A DNA stretch of 52,205 nt, from NCBI GenBank assembly GCA_025054775.1, contig JANWZA010000016.1, positions 1 through 52,205 of the forward strand, given 5' to 3'. This document shows, piece by piece, positions 34,939-43,423 of the stretch (position 1 is its first letter; every line of letters begins with the position of its first letter). The notes beneath the pieces are model-generated. The model was not told where the DNA came from. It saw only the letters and a program-made list of their open reading frames with translations, and searched no databases. The position numbers and the translations under genes are program-made. The stretch comes from Microscillaceae bacterium. Lineage in GTDB: Bacteria > Bacteroidota > Bacteroidia > Cytophagales > Microscillaceae.

Positions 34939-36450
34939 TCAGTTTCGTTTTACTCCCCCATTTATTTTCAGCTTAATAATTTCTAAATTTTCAAGCCCTT
35001 CATTATCAACTACTTTTACTGCAATTTTGTGTTCGCCTGGCTTAAATTTGTATGTCTGTTTGCCTTGCTTGTCAAACAAAATTTTAGGGATAAAATTATC
35101 TTGATAATCAAACTGCCAGGCATAAAATTGTACGCCTGTTTCGCTTTCGCCTATTGCCTCAAATGCGATTTCTCGCAAGCCTTTGCTTATACCCCAATCA
35201 GTAATTTCTACTTTGAGGCTTGGTTTTTTGGCTATTGGCACAATTTCCTCTACTGTTACTAATTTTATCAATACATTTTCCTCTACTTTCAACCTTGCTA
35301 CCTCTTGGATAGCCCCTTTGCCAAATGAGAAGGCGATGATAAAGCCCACTGGATTGCCTTCGGCTTTGTTTTTTTCGTAAAGGGCTTTATCATAACGCAT
35401 GACTGCCGAATGAAAATTGTCTATCACGTTGCGTCCCACGTTCTCACTTCGTTTCACTTGGATGGGTTGGTTATCTTTGGTTCTGCCGTCAAGTCCTAAG
35501 TCATTGCGTTGTTTGGTGTTTACCAAGCCGCCGAATTGGTTTATAATCCATGTTTCAAATTCAAAGGCATCTTTGTAGCGTAGCGTGTCGTAATCGTATT
35601 TGTGAAGTTGCACTGTAAAAGGTTTGGAGAATAAACTTTGTTGTTTGTTTAACCGAAATTCGGTTACTTTGATGGCTTGCGGGCTTTGGTCAATTCCTAT
35701 CCAGTTGCGGTTTAGGCGGTCTGCTACGGCTACCGTGGTGCCGCCTCCCAAAAAACAGTCTAACACAGTATCACCTTCGTTGCTTGCCATTTTGATAATC
35801 CTTTCTAACAAGGCTTCAGGCTTTTGGGTGGGGTAGCCAATCCATTCTTTTGAGTTACCTTTCAGCATTGGTATGTCCCACCAATCTTCGGGGAGTTTAC
35901 CTCCTTCTTTTAATTCTACATTTCCCCCGTCAGTCATTTTACTTGCATTAGCAACATACCCCGCCCTCGCTATACTACTATCCGCATAGGGTATACGTAT
36001 ATCATCGCCATTAAAAATCCAAATATCGCTTTTGGAATACCAAAAAATAGTATCATGTAATCTAGAAAGTTGCTTTTGTTTAGGTGCAGAAGGTCGTTTA
36101 TATCCCCATATCAGTTCATTTCTAAAATTATTAAGCCCAAAGATTTTATCCAAGATATACACGCGGATATAAGCGTTAGCGTGCCAATCACAATGCACAA
36201 AAATACTTCCTGTGGGTTTCAAAATTCTGTGCATTTCAATAATTCGCTCTTTGAGCCAAGCAACATAATGCTCAATACCACCTGCCCAGCGGTCTTGGAA
36301 GCTACGCACTTCGCCCTTATCGCCCCAAATTACTTCATAATTTTTATTGCTAAAAAAGGGTGGGTCAATATAGATTAGGTCTATGCTTTCGCTATTTATG
36401 GTTTTCAGCACTTCTAGGCAGTCGCCTAAAATGAGTTTGTTGATAGTCAT
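34939..36450 (-). CDS. DNA methyltransferase fused to nuclease-like and Ig/PKD-like domains
   Basis: 503 residues. The N-terminal about 270 residues are a beta-class amino-methyltransferase: DPPF at 29-32 (motif IV), then TQKPEALLERII (208-219) and DCFLGGGTT (231-239, motif I, AdoMet binding), that is, catalytic motif before AdoMet motif. Residues about 290-405 hold DAFEFETWIINQFGG, DLGLDGRT and PIQVKRS (D321...QVK333), which fits a PD-(D/E)XK/Mrr-type nuclease core. Residues about 420-498 (FEAIGESETGVQFYAWQFDYQDN, YKFKPGEHKIAVKVVDNEGL) look like a PKD/Ig-like beta-sandwich, unusual in a cytoplasmic enzyme. No specificity or separate restriction gene is adjacent. It may be a single-chain restriction-modification protein. 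Confidence 0.85.
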   Translation of the reverse strand: MTINKLILGDCLEVLKTINSESIDLIYIDPPFFSNKNYEVIWGDKGEVRSFQDRWAGGIEHYVAWLKERIIEMHRILKPTGSIFVHCDWHANAYIRVYILDKIFGLNNFRNELIWGYKRPSAPKQKQLSRLHDTIFWYSKSDIWIFNGDDIRIPYADSSIARAGYVANASKMTDGGNVELKEGGKLPEDWWDIPMLKGNSKEWIGYPTQKPEALLERIIKMASNEGDTVLDCFLGGGTTVAVADRLNRNWIGIDQSPQAIKVTEFRLNKQQSLFSKPFTVQLHKYDYDTLRYKDAFEFETWIINQFGGLVNTKQRNDLGLDGRTKDNQPIQVKRSENVGRNVIDNFHSAVMRYDKALYEKNKAEGNPVGFIIAFSFGKGAIQEVARLKVEENVLIKLVTVEEIVPIAKKPSLKVEITDWGISKGLREIAFEAIGESETGVQFYAWQFDYQDNFIPKILFDKQGKQTYKFKPGEHKIAVKVVDNEGLENLEIIKLKINGGVKRN

Positions 36451-36496
36451 TTGTTTGTTGGGTTGTTTTTTGATAAATTTAGGAGTTTTATTAGCT

Positions 36497-36504
36497 CAAA
36501 GTTA
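36497..36504 (-). promoter_or_regulatory. Possible -7 box for the methyltransferase gene
   Basis: Minus strand TAACTTTG matches TAnnTTTG 47 bp upstream of the ATG. A CAAA on the plus strand at 36535 is 30 bp away, too far to be a regular -33 element. Confidence 0.4.
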
Positions 36505-36712
36505 AAAATCGTGAAAAAGAGGGTTTTCCTTAATCAAAGCTATGTGCAAATATTTGCGTTTGTTTTTTCATATAAGAGGGGGTAGCAAGCGTCTTAAAAA
36601 GATGGAATTTTGTTTTTTCTAGATTAGGGTTTGCCCGAATGAAGTATTGTTTGTTTCCTTTTTTTACAAAAGGAACGATAGTTTTTTACACTACACAAAC
36701 CAATTATAAGTA

Positions 36713-36754
36713 GAAAACGTACCACACTTTTTGTATTTCTTTGGGTACGTTTTC
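36713..36754 (-). terminator. Hairpin downstream of hpf
   Basis: GAAAACGTACC (36713-36723) pairs perfectly with GGTACGTTTTC (36744-36754), 24 bp past the hpf stop. The T-run is stronger on the plus strand (GTTTTTTT), so it may work in both directions or act as a 3' stabiliser. Confidence 0.5.
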
Positions 36755-36777
36755 GTTTTTTTACTGTTTTTTTAGCT

Positions 36778-37080
36778 TTAATGCTTAATTAGCTTTTCTT
36801 TGTATTTCTTGATTTGAGCAACAAGCCTGTCTAAGGCAATATCTGTGGCAGATTCAAAGGAGATAGATTGTTCTTTAACAAACAAGGAATGACCAGGTAG
36901 GTTGATTTTTACTTCTACCACTTTGTTTTCGCGAGTAAAGTCTCCTTTTTCTAGACGCAAAAAAACTTCTCCATCAATGATGCGGTCAAAAAAAGTTTCT
37001 AGTTTAGTAAGTTTTTTTTGGATAAACTCCAAGAGTTTCTTGTCAGCATCAAAGTGGATTGAATGAATTTGGAGTTTCAT
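36778..37080 (-). CDS. hpf: Short ribosome hibernation-promoting factor (HPF/RaiA family)
   Basis: 100 residues, the length of short HPF without the dimerising C-terminal domain. The beta-alpha-beta-beta-beta-alpha fold is readable: MKLQIHSIHFDADKKLLEFIQKKLTKLETFF, a strand with GEVFLRLEKGD, VVEVKINLPGHSLFVKEQS and the terminal helix SATDIALDRLVAQIKKYKEKLIKH. Members bind the 30S subunit at the A/P sites and hold ribosomes inactive in stationary phase. It follows the Xer recombinase gene on the same strand with a 90-bp gap. Confidence 0.95.
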   Translation of the reverse strand: MKLQIHSIHFDADKKLLEFIQKKLTKLETFFDRIIDGEVFLRLEKGDFTRENKVVEVKINLPGHSLFVKEQSISFESATDIALDRLVAQIKKYKEKLIKH

Positions 37081-37170
37081 AGTACAACTGGGTTTGAAGG
37101 TTTGAAAATAAAAGTATCTAAAAAATATTTCATTGGTATGACTATTTTTGAGTTTATCTTTTCGTTTACC

Positions 37171-38055
37171 TTAGGCTTTGGGGTGTGCCCGATTAAAAAT
37201 AGTTCGTATTTTTTCTAATGAGTTGTGCGTATAGACTTGGGTGGTGGCTAGGCTTTCGTGCCCTAGTAATTCTTTTACTGCATTTAAATCTGCTCCGCGA
37301 TTAAGCAGGTGCGTAGCGAATGAATGCCGCAAGACGTGTGGGCTTCTTTTAGCTTGCGTAGTTACCAAGCCTAAATATTTCTTTACAATCTTATAGATTA
37401 GCATAGGGTAACTTTGCTTTCCATCTTTTGTGCATACAAGATAAGGACATTCTGCGATAAGAGGCAACTGCTTTTTGAGGGCAATGAATTTTTGTAATAA
37501 TTTTGCCAAAGGTGCAGTAATGGGTACGATGCGTTCTTTATTGCGTTTGCCTAATACTTTGATTTGTTGATTATAAAAATCAATATCCTGTTCTTTTAGG
37601 TGTATTAGCTCGGAGAGGCGTATGCCTGTACCGTATAACACTTCTAGCACAACTCTGTTGCGTTGCCCTTCATAATCTTCGCTAAAATGGGTTTCTTCAA
37701 GGAGGTGATTCAATTTATTCTCTTCAATAAAGGTAGGAATTCGCCTTCCTACTTTAAGCCTTCGTATACGGGCTGTGGGGTTTTTAGTTATTTCTCCATT
37801 TCTTAGCAAGAACTTGTAAAAGGATTTAAGCGTAGCAATCTTTCGGTTTATAGAAACTGCCGTATTTTTGGCTTCCGAAAGGCTAGCAATCCATGCTCTG
37901 ATTTGAAAAAAATCAACTTCACAAAGGTTAGTTATTTGAAATTCCTTTTGCAAAAACTTCTCAAATTGACATAAATCTGTTAGGTATGCCGTAATAGTAT
38001 GTTGGCTATATCGCTTTTCGTATTGAATATATTGCAAAAAACGCTCAATTATCAT
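37171..38055 (-). CDS. Tyrosine recombinase XerC/XerD family
   Basis: 294 residues from ATG 38053-38055 (MIIERFLQYIQYEKRYSQHT), the usual Xer length; a 30-codon upstream extension has no family resemblance. The N-terminal SAM-like core-binding domain covers about 1-90. The catalytic domain has Arg146 (GTGIRLSEL), Lys170 (VLGKRNKERIVP), His240 and Arg243 (SPHVLRHSFATHL), His266 (LGHESL) and the Tyr275 nucleophile (TTQVYTHN). It is the housekeeping type that resolves chromosome dimers at dif; no phage or integron genes accompany it. Whether it is the XerC or XerD orthologue cannot be settled here. Confidence 0.94.
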   Translation of the reverse strand: MIIERFLQYIQYEKRYSQHTITAYLTDLCQFEKFLQKEFQITNLCEVDFFQIRAWIASLSEAKNTAVSINRKIATLKSFYKFLLRNGEITKNPTARIRRLKVGRRIPTFIEENKLNHLLEETHFSEDYEGQRNRVVLEVLYGTGIRLSELIHLKEQDIDFYNQQIKVLGKRNKERIVPITAPLAKLLQKFIALKKQLPLIAECPYLVCTKDGKQSYPMLIYKIVKKYLGLVTTQAKRSPHVLRHSFATHLLNRGADLNAVKELLGHESLATTQVYTHNSLEKIRTIFNRAHPKA

Positions 38056-38420
38056 TATTTTTCTCTCTATTATTTTAGAAGAGCAATATAAAGAAAAAAA
38101 ATGGAATTTCAAAATTTTGATATATTTTTTTTGCAGTAAGCTCATGGATTTGCTTAGTTTACAGCCAAATAGTTATTTACGGCTATTTTTATTTCTTATG
38201 TTTTAGGTGTTCCTTTTGCCTTTTTATTTTTTAGCTCAAAGGGTAAAAGAGCGGGCTTTACTTATTAGTTTCCCAAAAATTGCCAACTCTTAAAGGGTTC
38301 AACATTTTACTAAACAAAGTTTTGACTTTTTGAGAAGCACAAAATTGTATAAATCAACTACTTACTAAAAAACCTAACAGAACTAATTTTATTTTCGTAC
38401 AATGTAGTTACAACCGAATT
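38056..38420. other. Spacer with partial structured-repeat copy
   Basis: No gene seen. The only recognisable feature is the second copy of the structured repeat (38201-38261). The stretch on both sides is AT-rich without obvious signals. Confidence 0.55.
38201..38261. repeat. Structured repeat, partial copy with inverted loop
   Basis: Compared with the reverse complement of 30300-30360, the left flank (GGTGTTCCTTTTGCC) and right flank (AAAAGAGCGGGCTTTAC) match almost exactly. The loop between the palindromic arms, however, matches the opposite orientation (TTAGCTCAAAGGGTAAAAG here, TTGGCTCAAAGGGCAAAAG on the plus strand of the first copy). The loop segment is therefore flipped relative to the flanks. 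Confidence 0.65.
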
Positions 38421-39011
38421 TTACTCACTTACCCAAGTTACTTTTTCTTGTATGGGTCTGCGTTCGGAGATAGGCGAAGGTTTGGCAATATTGCCTAGGT
38501 ACAAGAAACCTAATAGCTTATCTTGAGGAGATAGCCCAAAAAAGGGTTTTGCTTCTTCGTAGTAGGTAATACCTCCTGTTCTCCAATATATGCCAATTCG
38601 GTAGGCTTCAGCAGTGAGATACATATTTTCTACGGCACAGGCTACGGCTTCAATCTCTTCAATTTCAGGGATTTTACCACTCTCTTGGCGCTTCATGCAG
38701 ATAGCTATTACATGAGAGGCTCTAAGTGGATCAGTCTGCAATTTTTGGTAAGTTATTTCACTAAATTTATCTGCCGGGGTAAGTCGTTTGTAAAGTTCGC
38801 TTTGAAAATCAGCTAATTTTTGTAATCCTTTGCCTTCAAATACTACAAAGCGCCATGGCTCGGTTCTGCCGTGTGTAGGGGCGCGGTTGGCATTTTCCAA
38901 GAGTTGCCAAATAAGGTTATTGGGCAGTGGTGTTTCACAGAATTGTGTGGGAGGGGTGGAGCGTCTTTGTGCAATAATCTCGTTAATAATTGCAGGGTAA
39001 TCGCGATACAT
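38421..39011 (-). CDS. Nitroreductase family protein
   Basis: 196 residues from ATG 39009-39011 (MYRDYPAIINEIIAQRRST). A TTG extension begins at 39053, upstream of the likely -7 box, and is rejected. FMN-binding nitroreductase features: the Arg-rich RRST near residue 17, NRAPTHGRTEPWRFVVF (42-58), a middle region with LRASHVIAICMKR, EAVACAVENMYLTAEAYRIGIYWRTGG (AVENM..AA...G motif) and LGFLYLGNIAKP. Members are NAD(P)H-dependent flavin reductases of nitro compounds and quinones. Substrate unassigned. The gene stands alone between the repeat-bearing spacer and the subtilase terminator. Confidence 0.92.
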   Translation of the reverse strand: MYRDYPAIINEIIAQRRSTPPTQFCETPLPNNLIWQLLENANRAPTHGRTEPWRFVVFEGKGLQKLADFQSELYKRLTPADKFSEITYQKLQTDPLRASHVIAICMKRQESGKIPEIEEIEAVACAVENMYLTAEAYRIGIYWRTGGITYYEEAKPFFGLSPQDKLLGFLYLGNIAKPSPISERRPIQEKVTWVSE

Positions 39012-39040
39012 AATAGTATAGAATTTTTTTTTTTTGTAAG

Positions 39041-39048
39041 CAAAGATA
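39041..39048 (-). promoter_or_regulatory. Possible -7 box for the nitroreductase gene
   Basis: Minus strand TATCTTTG matches TAnnTTTG, 30 bp upstream of the ATG. No clear -33 element. It lies downstream of the TTG that would start a longer product. Confidence 0.45.
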
Positions 39049-39054
39049 TACAAA

Positions 39055-39091
39055 AAAATAAAAGTTCCACCTCTATTGAAAGTGGAACTTT
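39055..39091 (-). terminator. Rho-independent terminator of the subtilase gene
   Basis: AAAGTTCCAC (39061-39070) and GTGGAACTTT (39082-39091) form a perfect 10-bp stem with an 11-nt loop, 11 bp after the stop at 39102. On the minus strand it runs into TTTTATTTTTTT. Confidence 0.8.
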
Positions 39092-39101
39092 CTAAATAAT
39101 C

Positions 39102-41738
39102 TTATTTCCTGCTCAATCGTTTTATGACTTTACCGTTAGGTGTATCTATCACGGCTTGGTAAATGCCTTGTGGCAGGTGTGAAAGATTAAGAGTAATTTT
39201 TTCTTCGGCAGTTAATTTTTCAAAGGTGGTTTGATAAATCATTTTGCCTTCGCTATTTAGGATTTGAACATTTACTTTACCTAGTTTTTGCATTTTGATG
39301 CTGAGATCAAATATGCCCTCACTGGGGTTAGGGTAGATATCGATAGCTTGTTGCAAGTCTTTATCTAAAGCCACAGGGTTATTTCCTCCTGTGCCACCGC
39401 TTGAAGTATTAGTGGTAGTGGCTTGTACCACGTTGCTATAAGCTGAACTTCCTGACGGATTAACAGCACGTACTCTAAAAGCATAGGTAGTTCCTGCTTG
39501 TAAATTTCCCCAGTCATAGGTATTAGTAGTAGGACTAAGCGTAATCTTGTTGTTGAAAAAAGTAGTGTTATTTGCTGCAGAGCGTTCTAGTTCTATGCTA
39601 GTAGCTGTAGTGGCATTATTTACCCAACTTAGGCTAATTTGATTATCACTTACAGCAGTAACTATTAGGTTGGTAGGTGCGGCAGGTAAGGGAGCAGTTC
39701 CTGTACCTGAAACGGGCATGGTATTAGTCCCTGAGGTGGCATTACTTACAATTTCCAGTTGCCCAGAGTAAGTCATTTGGGCTGTAGGGCTAAAAGTTAC
39801 TTCTAGATTACGTGTGGCATTAGGGGCGATAGTAGCTGTAGTCCAACTTGGAGTAAAGCCGTTAGGTAATTTTACATCACTGATTACCAGGTTGGCTTGT
39901 CCTGTATTTCCTACGGTAATAGTACGTGTGGCAGTAGTATTTTGAGGTACATTTCCAAAAGCCAACGAACCTGAAAGAGTGATCACTCTTGGAATAACAG
40001 GAGCAGGGGTAGCACCTGTAACAATCAGTGAATAGGCTTGTAAATTGTTAGTAAGAGTTCCCTTATGAGTTACACGGATTGTGTATTCCCCAGCAGTAGG
40101 ATTAGCAATATATATTTTTTCTACATTATCACGATCATTATCACCTTTGGTAGCATTATTAGCAGGGTTCAATGGGTCTAAAATATATGGCATTTCTATC
40201 GTAGAACTACCCACTCTTTGCACACGAACATCTAAATCATTTACTAAATATCGCAAATTGGGGGAGTTCAAAAAGTTAATATCTACTCCATTTGCGTTAA
40301 TATTGGTAGGTGGCGGGTCTGTCCAGCAGATAGTAACGGTAAGTGGTTTCGTGCCGTCAGAAAATACGGATTGTACATAAGTTTGCCCTTGATTAAGTAC
40401 ATTTTCTTGGATAATTGCTGCACCATTATTTTTGAAATCAGTAATAGTTTGCACCATTCGCTCTACGTTGAGCAAGCCCCAGCCAAAACGATAATCGGGG
40501 CCTTCCCCTGTGCCTGCCTCGTCTGCTGTATGAATGGCTAACCCTTTGAGTGTAGCAGAACGCATGACTTGGTTATTGAACAAATTTTTGTAGTGCTGTT
40601 GCACCAAAATAAGTGAACCACACGCATTAGGCGAAGCCATTGAAGTACCACTTTTGGTAGTATAATTTACGTCTCCAGAACTACTAGTTGAAAATAAATT
40701 TACTCCCGCGGCTACTATATCAGGCTTAATGCGTCCATCGTCAGCGGGTCCCCAAGAGCTAAAACTTGACATAATCACGTCGGAAGGTTGGGTGTAACCA
40801 TTGGGAATTTTACTCACTGCTCCTATGGAAAGCACATTTTTGGAAACAGCCGAGGCAACACACGAGTTGTAACCGTTAGCATAATTCACTACCTCAGCCC
40901 ACTGGCGGTTATTACCTCCTGAACGCACAATAAGGTAAGTAGGTGAATTAAAAGCTAAATTATCCCAGTTACGTGCATTTTGTTCATAGGCTCCCATAAG
41001 CCAAGGGGTAAAAGTTCCTGTTTGCATGGGATTGACATTGTAGGAATGGTTAGAAACTAGTAATCCATTCGTGCTTGCATTAGCGGCAGCAGCTGTCATT
41101 TCTGCAAGATCGTTACTTGAGTCATAACTAATCAAGTTAGCTTGCCAAGCCATGCCTTTGGCATTCGAATTTACTCCGCTGGCAACCAAAGTACCTGCCA
41201 CGTGGGTAGCATGGTCGTCCAGAGTGCTAGCTCCATCGCCTTGCAAGGTACGAGTATCAAATTCTTGGTGTGTATGCCTTACGCGCCCTGTGTCCCATTC
41301 AAATACGGTCATTCCTTGCCCGTTAAGATGTAGCCCTAGGCCTCCTCCTGTCCAAAGGCGACTAGCACGGGTAGTAGCTGCTGCACCCAAGTTGTTTACT
41401 TTTTTAATGTCAAAAGGTTCAAGGTCTAAATTACGGTCTAATTTTACGGCATCATCTACATAGTAAATTGGTGTACCATCATCATAAATCCCTTCTAAGC
41501 GGAAGCGTGAGCCAAACTCGTTCACACCTTCTATTTGCCAACCTTTTTGTGCGGCTATGCGAAGGGCTTTATCTCGGTTTATTTTGTATTCGCGGTCATA
41601 TTTCTCGAATAAAGTTTCGAGGTATTTTACGTTTGGCTCTTTACTTGCAGGAGTCCACTCCTGCTGGGCATGGCTCGGTAAAGCAAGCAGGCAAGCGTAT
41701 GCCCAAACAATGACAGTTGATAAATAATTTTTCTTCAT
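39102..41738 (-). CDS. Secreted S8 subtilisin-like peptidase with T9SS sorting domain
   Basis: 878 residues from ATG 41736-41738 (MKKNYLSTVIVWAYACLLALPSHAQ, signal peptide). A TTG six codons earlier is not needed. The catalytic domain (about 120-440) has Asp149 (VFEWDTG), His176 (DDHATHVAGT), the oxyanion Asn in RSGGNN and Ser366 (SGTSMASP). A jelly-roll/P-domain-like part follows (LTVTICWTDPPP, TAGEYTIRVTHKG), then an ASH/Hydin-like domain (LAFGNVPQNTTATRTITVGNTG), a fibronectin type III domain (APTNLIVTAVSDNQISLSW...AGTTYAFRVRAVN), a Ser/Gly linker and a type A C-terminal sorting domain (IDIYPNPSEGIFDLSI...GKVIKRLSRK). Export across the outer membrane by the type IX system is expected, with removal of the tail. 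Substrate proteins are unknown. Confidence 0.96.
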   Translation of the reverse strand: MKKNYLSTVIVWAYACLLALPSHAQQEWTPASKEPNVKYLETLFEKYDREYKINRDKALRIAAQKGWQIEGVNEFGSRFRLEGIYDDGTPIYYVDDAVKLDRNLDLEPFDIKKVNNLGAAATTRASRLWTGGGLGLHLNGQGMTVFEWDTGRVRHTHQEFDTRTLQGDGASTLDDHATHVAGTLVASGVNSNAKGMAWQANLISYDSSNDLAEMTAAAANASTNGLLVSNHSYNVNPMQTGTFTPWLMGAYEQNARNWDNLAFNSPTYLIVRSGGNNRQWAEVVNYANGYNSCVASAVSKNVLSIGAVSKIPNGYTQPSDVIMSSFSSWGPADDGRIKPDIVAAGVNLFSTSSSGDVNYTTKSGTSMASPNACGSLILVQQHYKNLFNNQVMRSATLKGLAIHTADEAGTGEGPDYRFGWGLLNVERMVQTITDFKNNGAAIIQENVLNQGQTYVQSVFSDGTKPLTVTICWTDPPPTNINANGVDINFLNSPNLRYLVNDLDVRVQRVGSSTIEMPYILDPLNPANNATKGDNDRDNVEKIYIANPTAGEYTIRVTHKGTLTNNLQAYSLIVTGATPAPVIPRVITLSGSLAFGNVPQNTTATRTITVGNTGQANLVISDVKLPNGFTPSWTTATIAPNATRNLEVTFSPTAQMTYSGQLEIVSNATSGTNTMPVSGTGTAPLPAAPTNLIVTAVSDNQISLSWVNNATTATSIELERSAANNTTFFNNKITLSPTTNTYDWGNLQAGTTYAFRVRAVNPSGSSAYSNVVQATTTNTSSGGTGGNNPVALDKDLQQAIDIYPNPSEGIFDLSIKMQKLGKVNVQILNSEGKMIYQTTFEKLTAEEKITLNLSHLPQGIYQAVIDTPNGKVIKRLSRK

Positions 41739-41802
41739 AGTAAAGCGATAATTCAAGAGTGGTTTAACAAAAGGATACCTTATTTGCGAAAAAAATTATT
41801 TT

Positions 41803-41810
41803 CAAAGTTA
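41803..41810 (-). promoter_or_regulatory. Possible -7 box for the subtilase gene
   Basis: Minus strand TAACTTTG matches TAnnTTTG, 65 bp upstream of the ATG. A standard -33 element is not seen. Confidence 0.4.
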
Positions 41811-41945
41811 CGTTTTTTTTCTGATTTTCTTTTTAAGAAACAGAAATATTTTTATCAACTAGAGCTATTACTACATAAAGAAAACACTTTGGTGAATAAA
41901 TCCGAACCCAAGTCTCTCTAAACTTAATAGTTTTTATCATATTTT

Positions 41946-43277
41946 CTACTTTTCAGTGTGTACAGGTACTTCGGGCAAAATTTTAGGGGCCTGAGTTCTT
42001 TCGTATTGATAAATCAACTTACCCAAATTCTCTAAAAAAGGGAAACCTATCTCCTCGTACTCCTCTTTATTGAACAAAATATCATCTTCATTAGCATAAA
42101 TTACGGCAGAGAGAAAAAACTCTACTTTGTTCTCAATATCCAAAAAATACGCACTGTCTATGAGGTAGCCTGCATACCAACCTACAATGTTGTAAATGCG
42201 TAACGTAGGTTCTACAGGTTGCTCACGTCTACCGTAATAAAGATATTTTTTATAAGTATCGTAATAATTAGTAGCGGGATCTTTGGTAGGTTGGTACTGG
42301 GTAGCTAATACACCTTCACGCGGATAAGCTCCCATGGCTCTTCTGAGAAATTGATAATCGTCAGGGGTAAGGTGGAAGCGTTTGTAAGGAGCTACAGCTT
42401 CAGGCAATATGATAGAGATTACCATTTGATGCAGATCGGCCAGATTGAGTAAATTATTCGTAGTATAATCTATTGGCTCGTCCACGCGTTTACCTTCGGA
42501 AGTGTAATAGCCTTTATGTTTTTTGATTATTCCCAATGGGAAGGTATAAGGTTCAGAGTTGCAAATAAGCGGTTGGTGAAAAAGCACTTCAGCTTTTTCG
42601 TTGAAAAAAGTAATTGGATTAGTACAACGATTTTGAGCTGAGTCACAGTTGCTAAATCGCCTGATAATACGTACTGTTGGATAGCCCTTGGCTTTTAGTT
42701 TATCGTGAATATATTTTTGCCCTAAAAATTCATACAAACGGGTGTAGGCTTCGTTGTCGCTTACAAGCAGAATTTTCTCAATATAACGGGCAATGCTCGG
42801 ATAGTCTGTGGCATTAAAATCTTTAATCAAAGTTTCGGTTTGGCACTCGGCAGCTTTTTCGGTCTGCATACGAGTATATTTGTCTAAACCTTTGATATTC
42901 AAATCATTCAATTTTTCTAAACTAAGTGCTACCACAGGAAGTTTAACAGTACTAGCAGGATTAAAATATGCCTTAGGATTAAGGCGATAAGTATAATCTT
43001 GCAGTAAGACGTGTCCCTTTCTATCCCGATAGACCTGAGAGTAAATAATTTGCACCTCGTATTTTTCAGGATTTTCTAAAATATGCCCAAACTTTTCATA
43101 ATTCAGTCGCATGAGTTTCTCTAGCAACCCCTCCTGCCCAAAAACAGGAGTACAAGATAAAACCCCCCCTATCCAAGTGATAATGAGCATAAAACGATAA
43201 ACTTGAGGGGAGTGCTTGAGAGTGCTAAGGTAAATAAGTAGGCAATACATAGTCAAAAATCCTAAAAAAACAATCAT
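41946..43277 (-). CDS. Serine hydrolase, class A beta-lactamase-like fold
   Basis: From ATG 43275-43277 the product is 443 residues with a long hydrophobic leader; a GTG at 43331 and later ATGs (MYCLL, or MLIITWIGGVLSCTPVFGQ at 43190) are alternatives, the last giving the neatest signal peptide. The domain starts about residue 50. The active-site SxxK is Ser109-Thr-Val-Lys112 (FNPASTVKLPV), and SDN at 173-175 (LLVSDNEAYTRLYEFLG). The third, KTG-like strand reads RIYNIVGWYAG, with Ile where I recall Lys in related proteins. Likely periplasmic; penicillin-binding or esterase function is more probable than resistance, but neither is shown. It is divergent from the regulator-kinase gene. Confidence 0.85.
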   Translation of the reverse strand: MIVFLGFLTMYCLLIYLSTLKHSPQVYRFMLIITWIGGVLSCTPVFGQEGLLEKLMRLNYEKFGHILENPEKYEVQIIYSQVYRDRKGHVLLQDYTYRLNPKAYFNPASTVKLPVVALSLEKLNDLNIKGLDKYTRMQTEKAAECQTETLIKDFNATDYPSIARYIEKILLVSDNEAYTRLYEFLGQKYIHDKLKAKGYPTVRIIRRFSNCDSAQNRCTNPITFFNEKAEVLFHQPLICNSEPYTFPLGIIKKHKGYYTSEGKRVDEPIDYTTNNLLNLADLHQMVISIILPEAVAPYKRFHLTPDDYQFLRRAMGAYPREGVLATQYQPTKDPATNYYDTYKKYLYYGRREQPVEPTLRIYNIVGWYAGYLIDSAYFLDIENKVEFFLSAVIYANEDDILFNKEEYEEIGFPFLENLGKLIYQYERTQAPKILPEVPVHTEK

Positions 43278-43423
43278 TCCAGTTATTCTTACAACAAAAA
43301 GCCTAAAAAAACGTATTTTGTTTGAAAACACAAAATAAATAGTAAGCAGAGGTTTTGCCTATTTTCGCATACTAAAATTTGTTTTTATTTTTGCACGCAT
43401 GATGCATTTCTTATCTATTGTTT

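Larger units (their letters stand above)
36451..36777. other. Spacer between the methyltransferase gene and hpf
   Basis: No coding region is seen in this 327-bp stretch. It holds a possible -7 box for the methyltransferase gene (36497-36504) and a hairpin near hpf (36713-36754). Confidence 0.6.

Noticed and set aside
37171-38055. Phage or genomic-island integrase
   Set aside because: Length and motifs are those of the housekeeping Xer type, and its neighbours are ordinary chromosomal genes.
39012-39053. N-terminal extension of the nitroreductase from TTG 39051-39053
   Set aside because: The codon lies upstream of the likely -7 box (39041-39048) and the extra residues do not fit the family.
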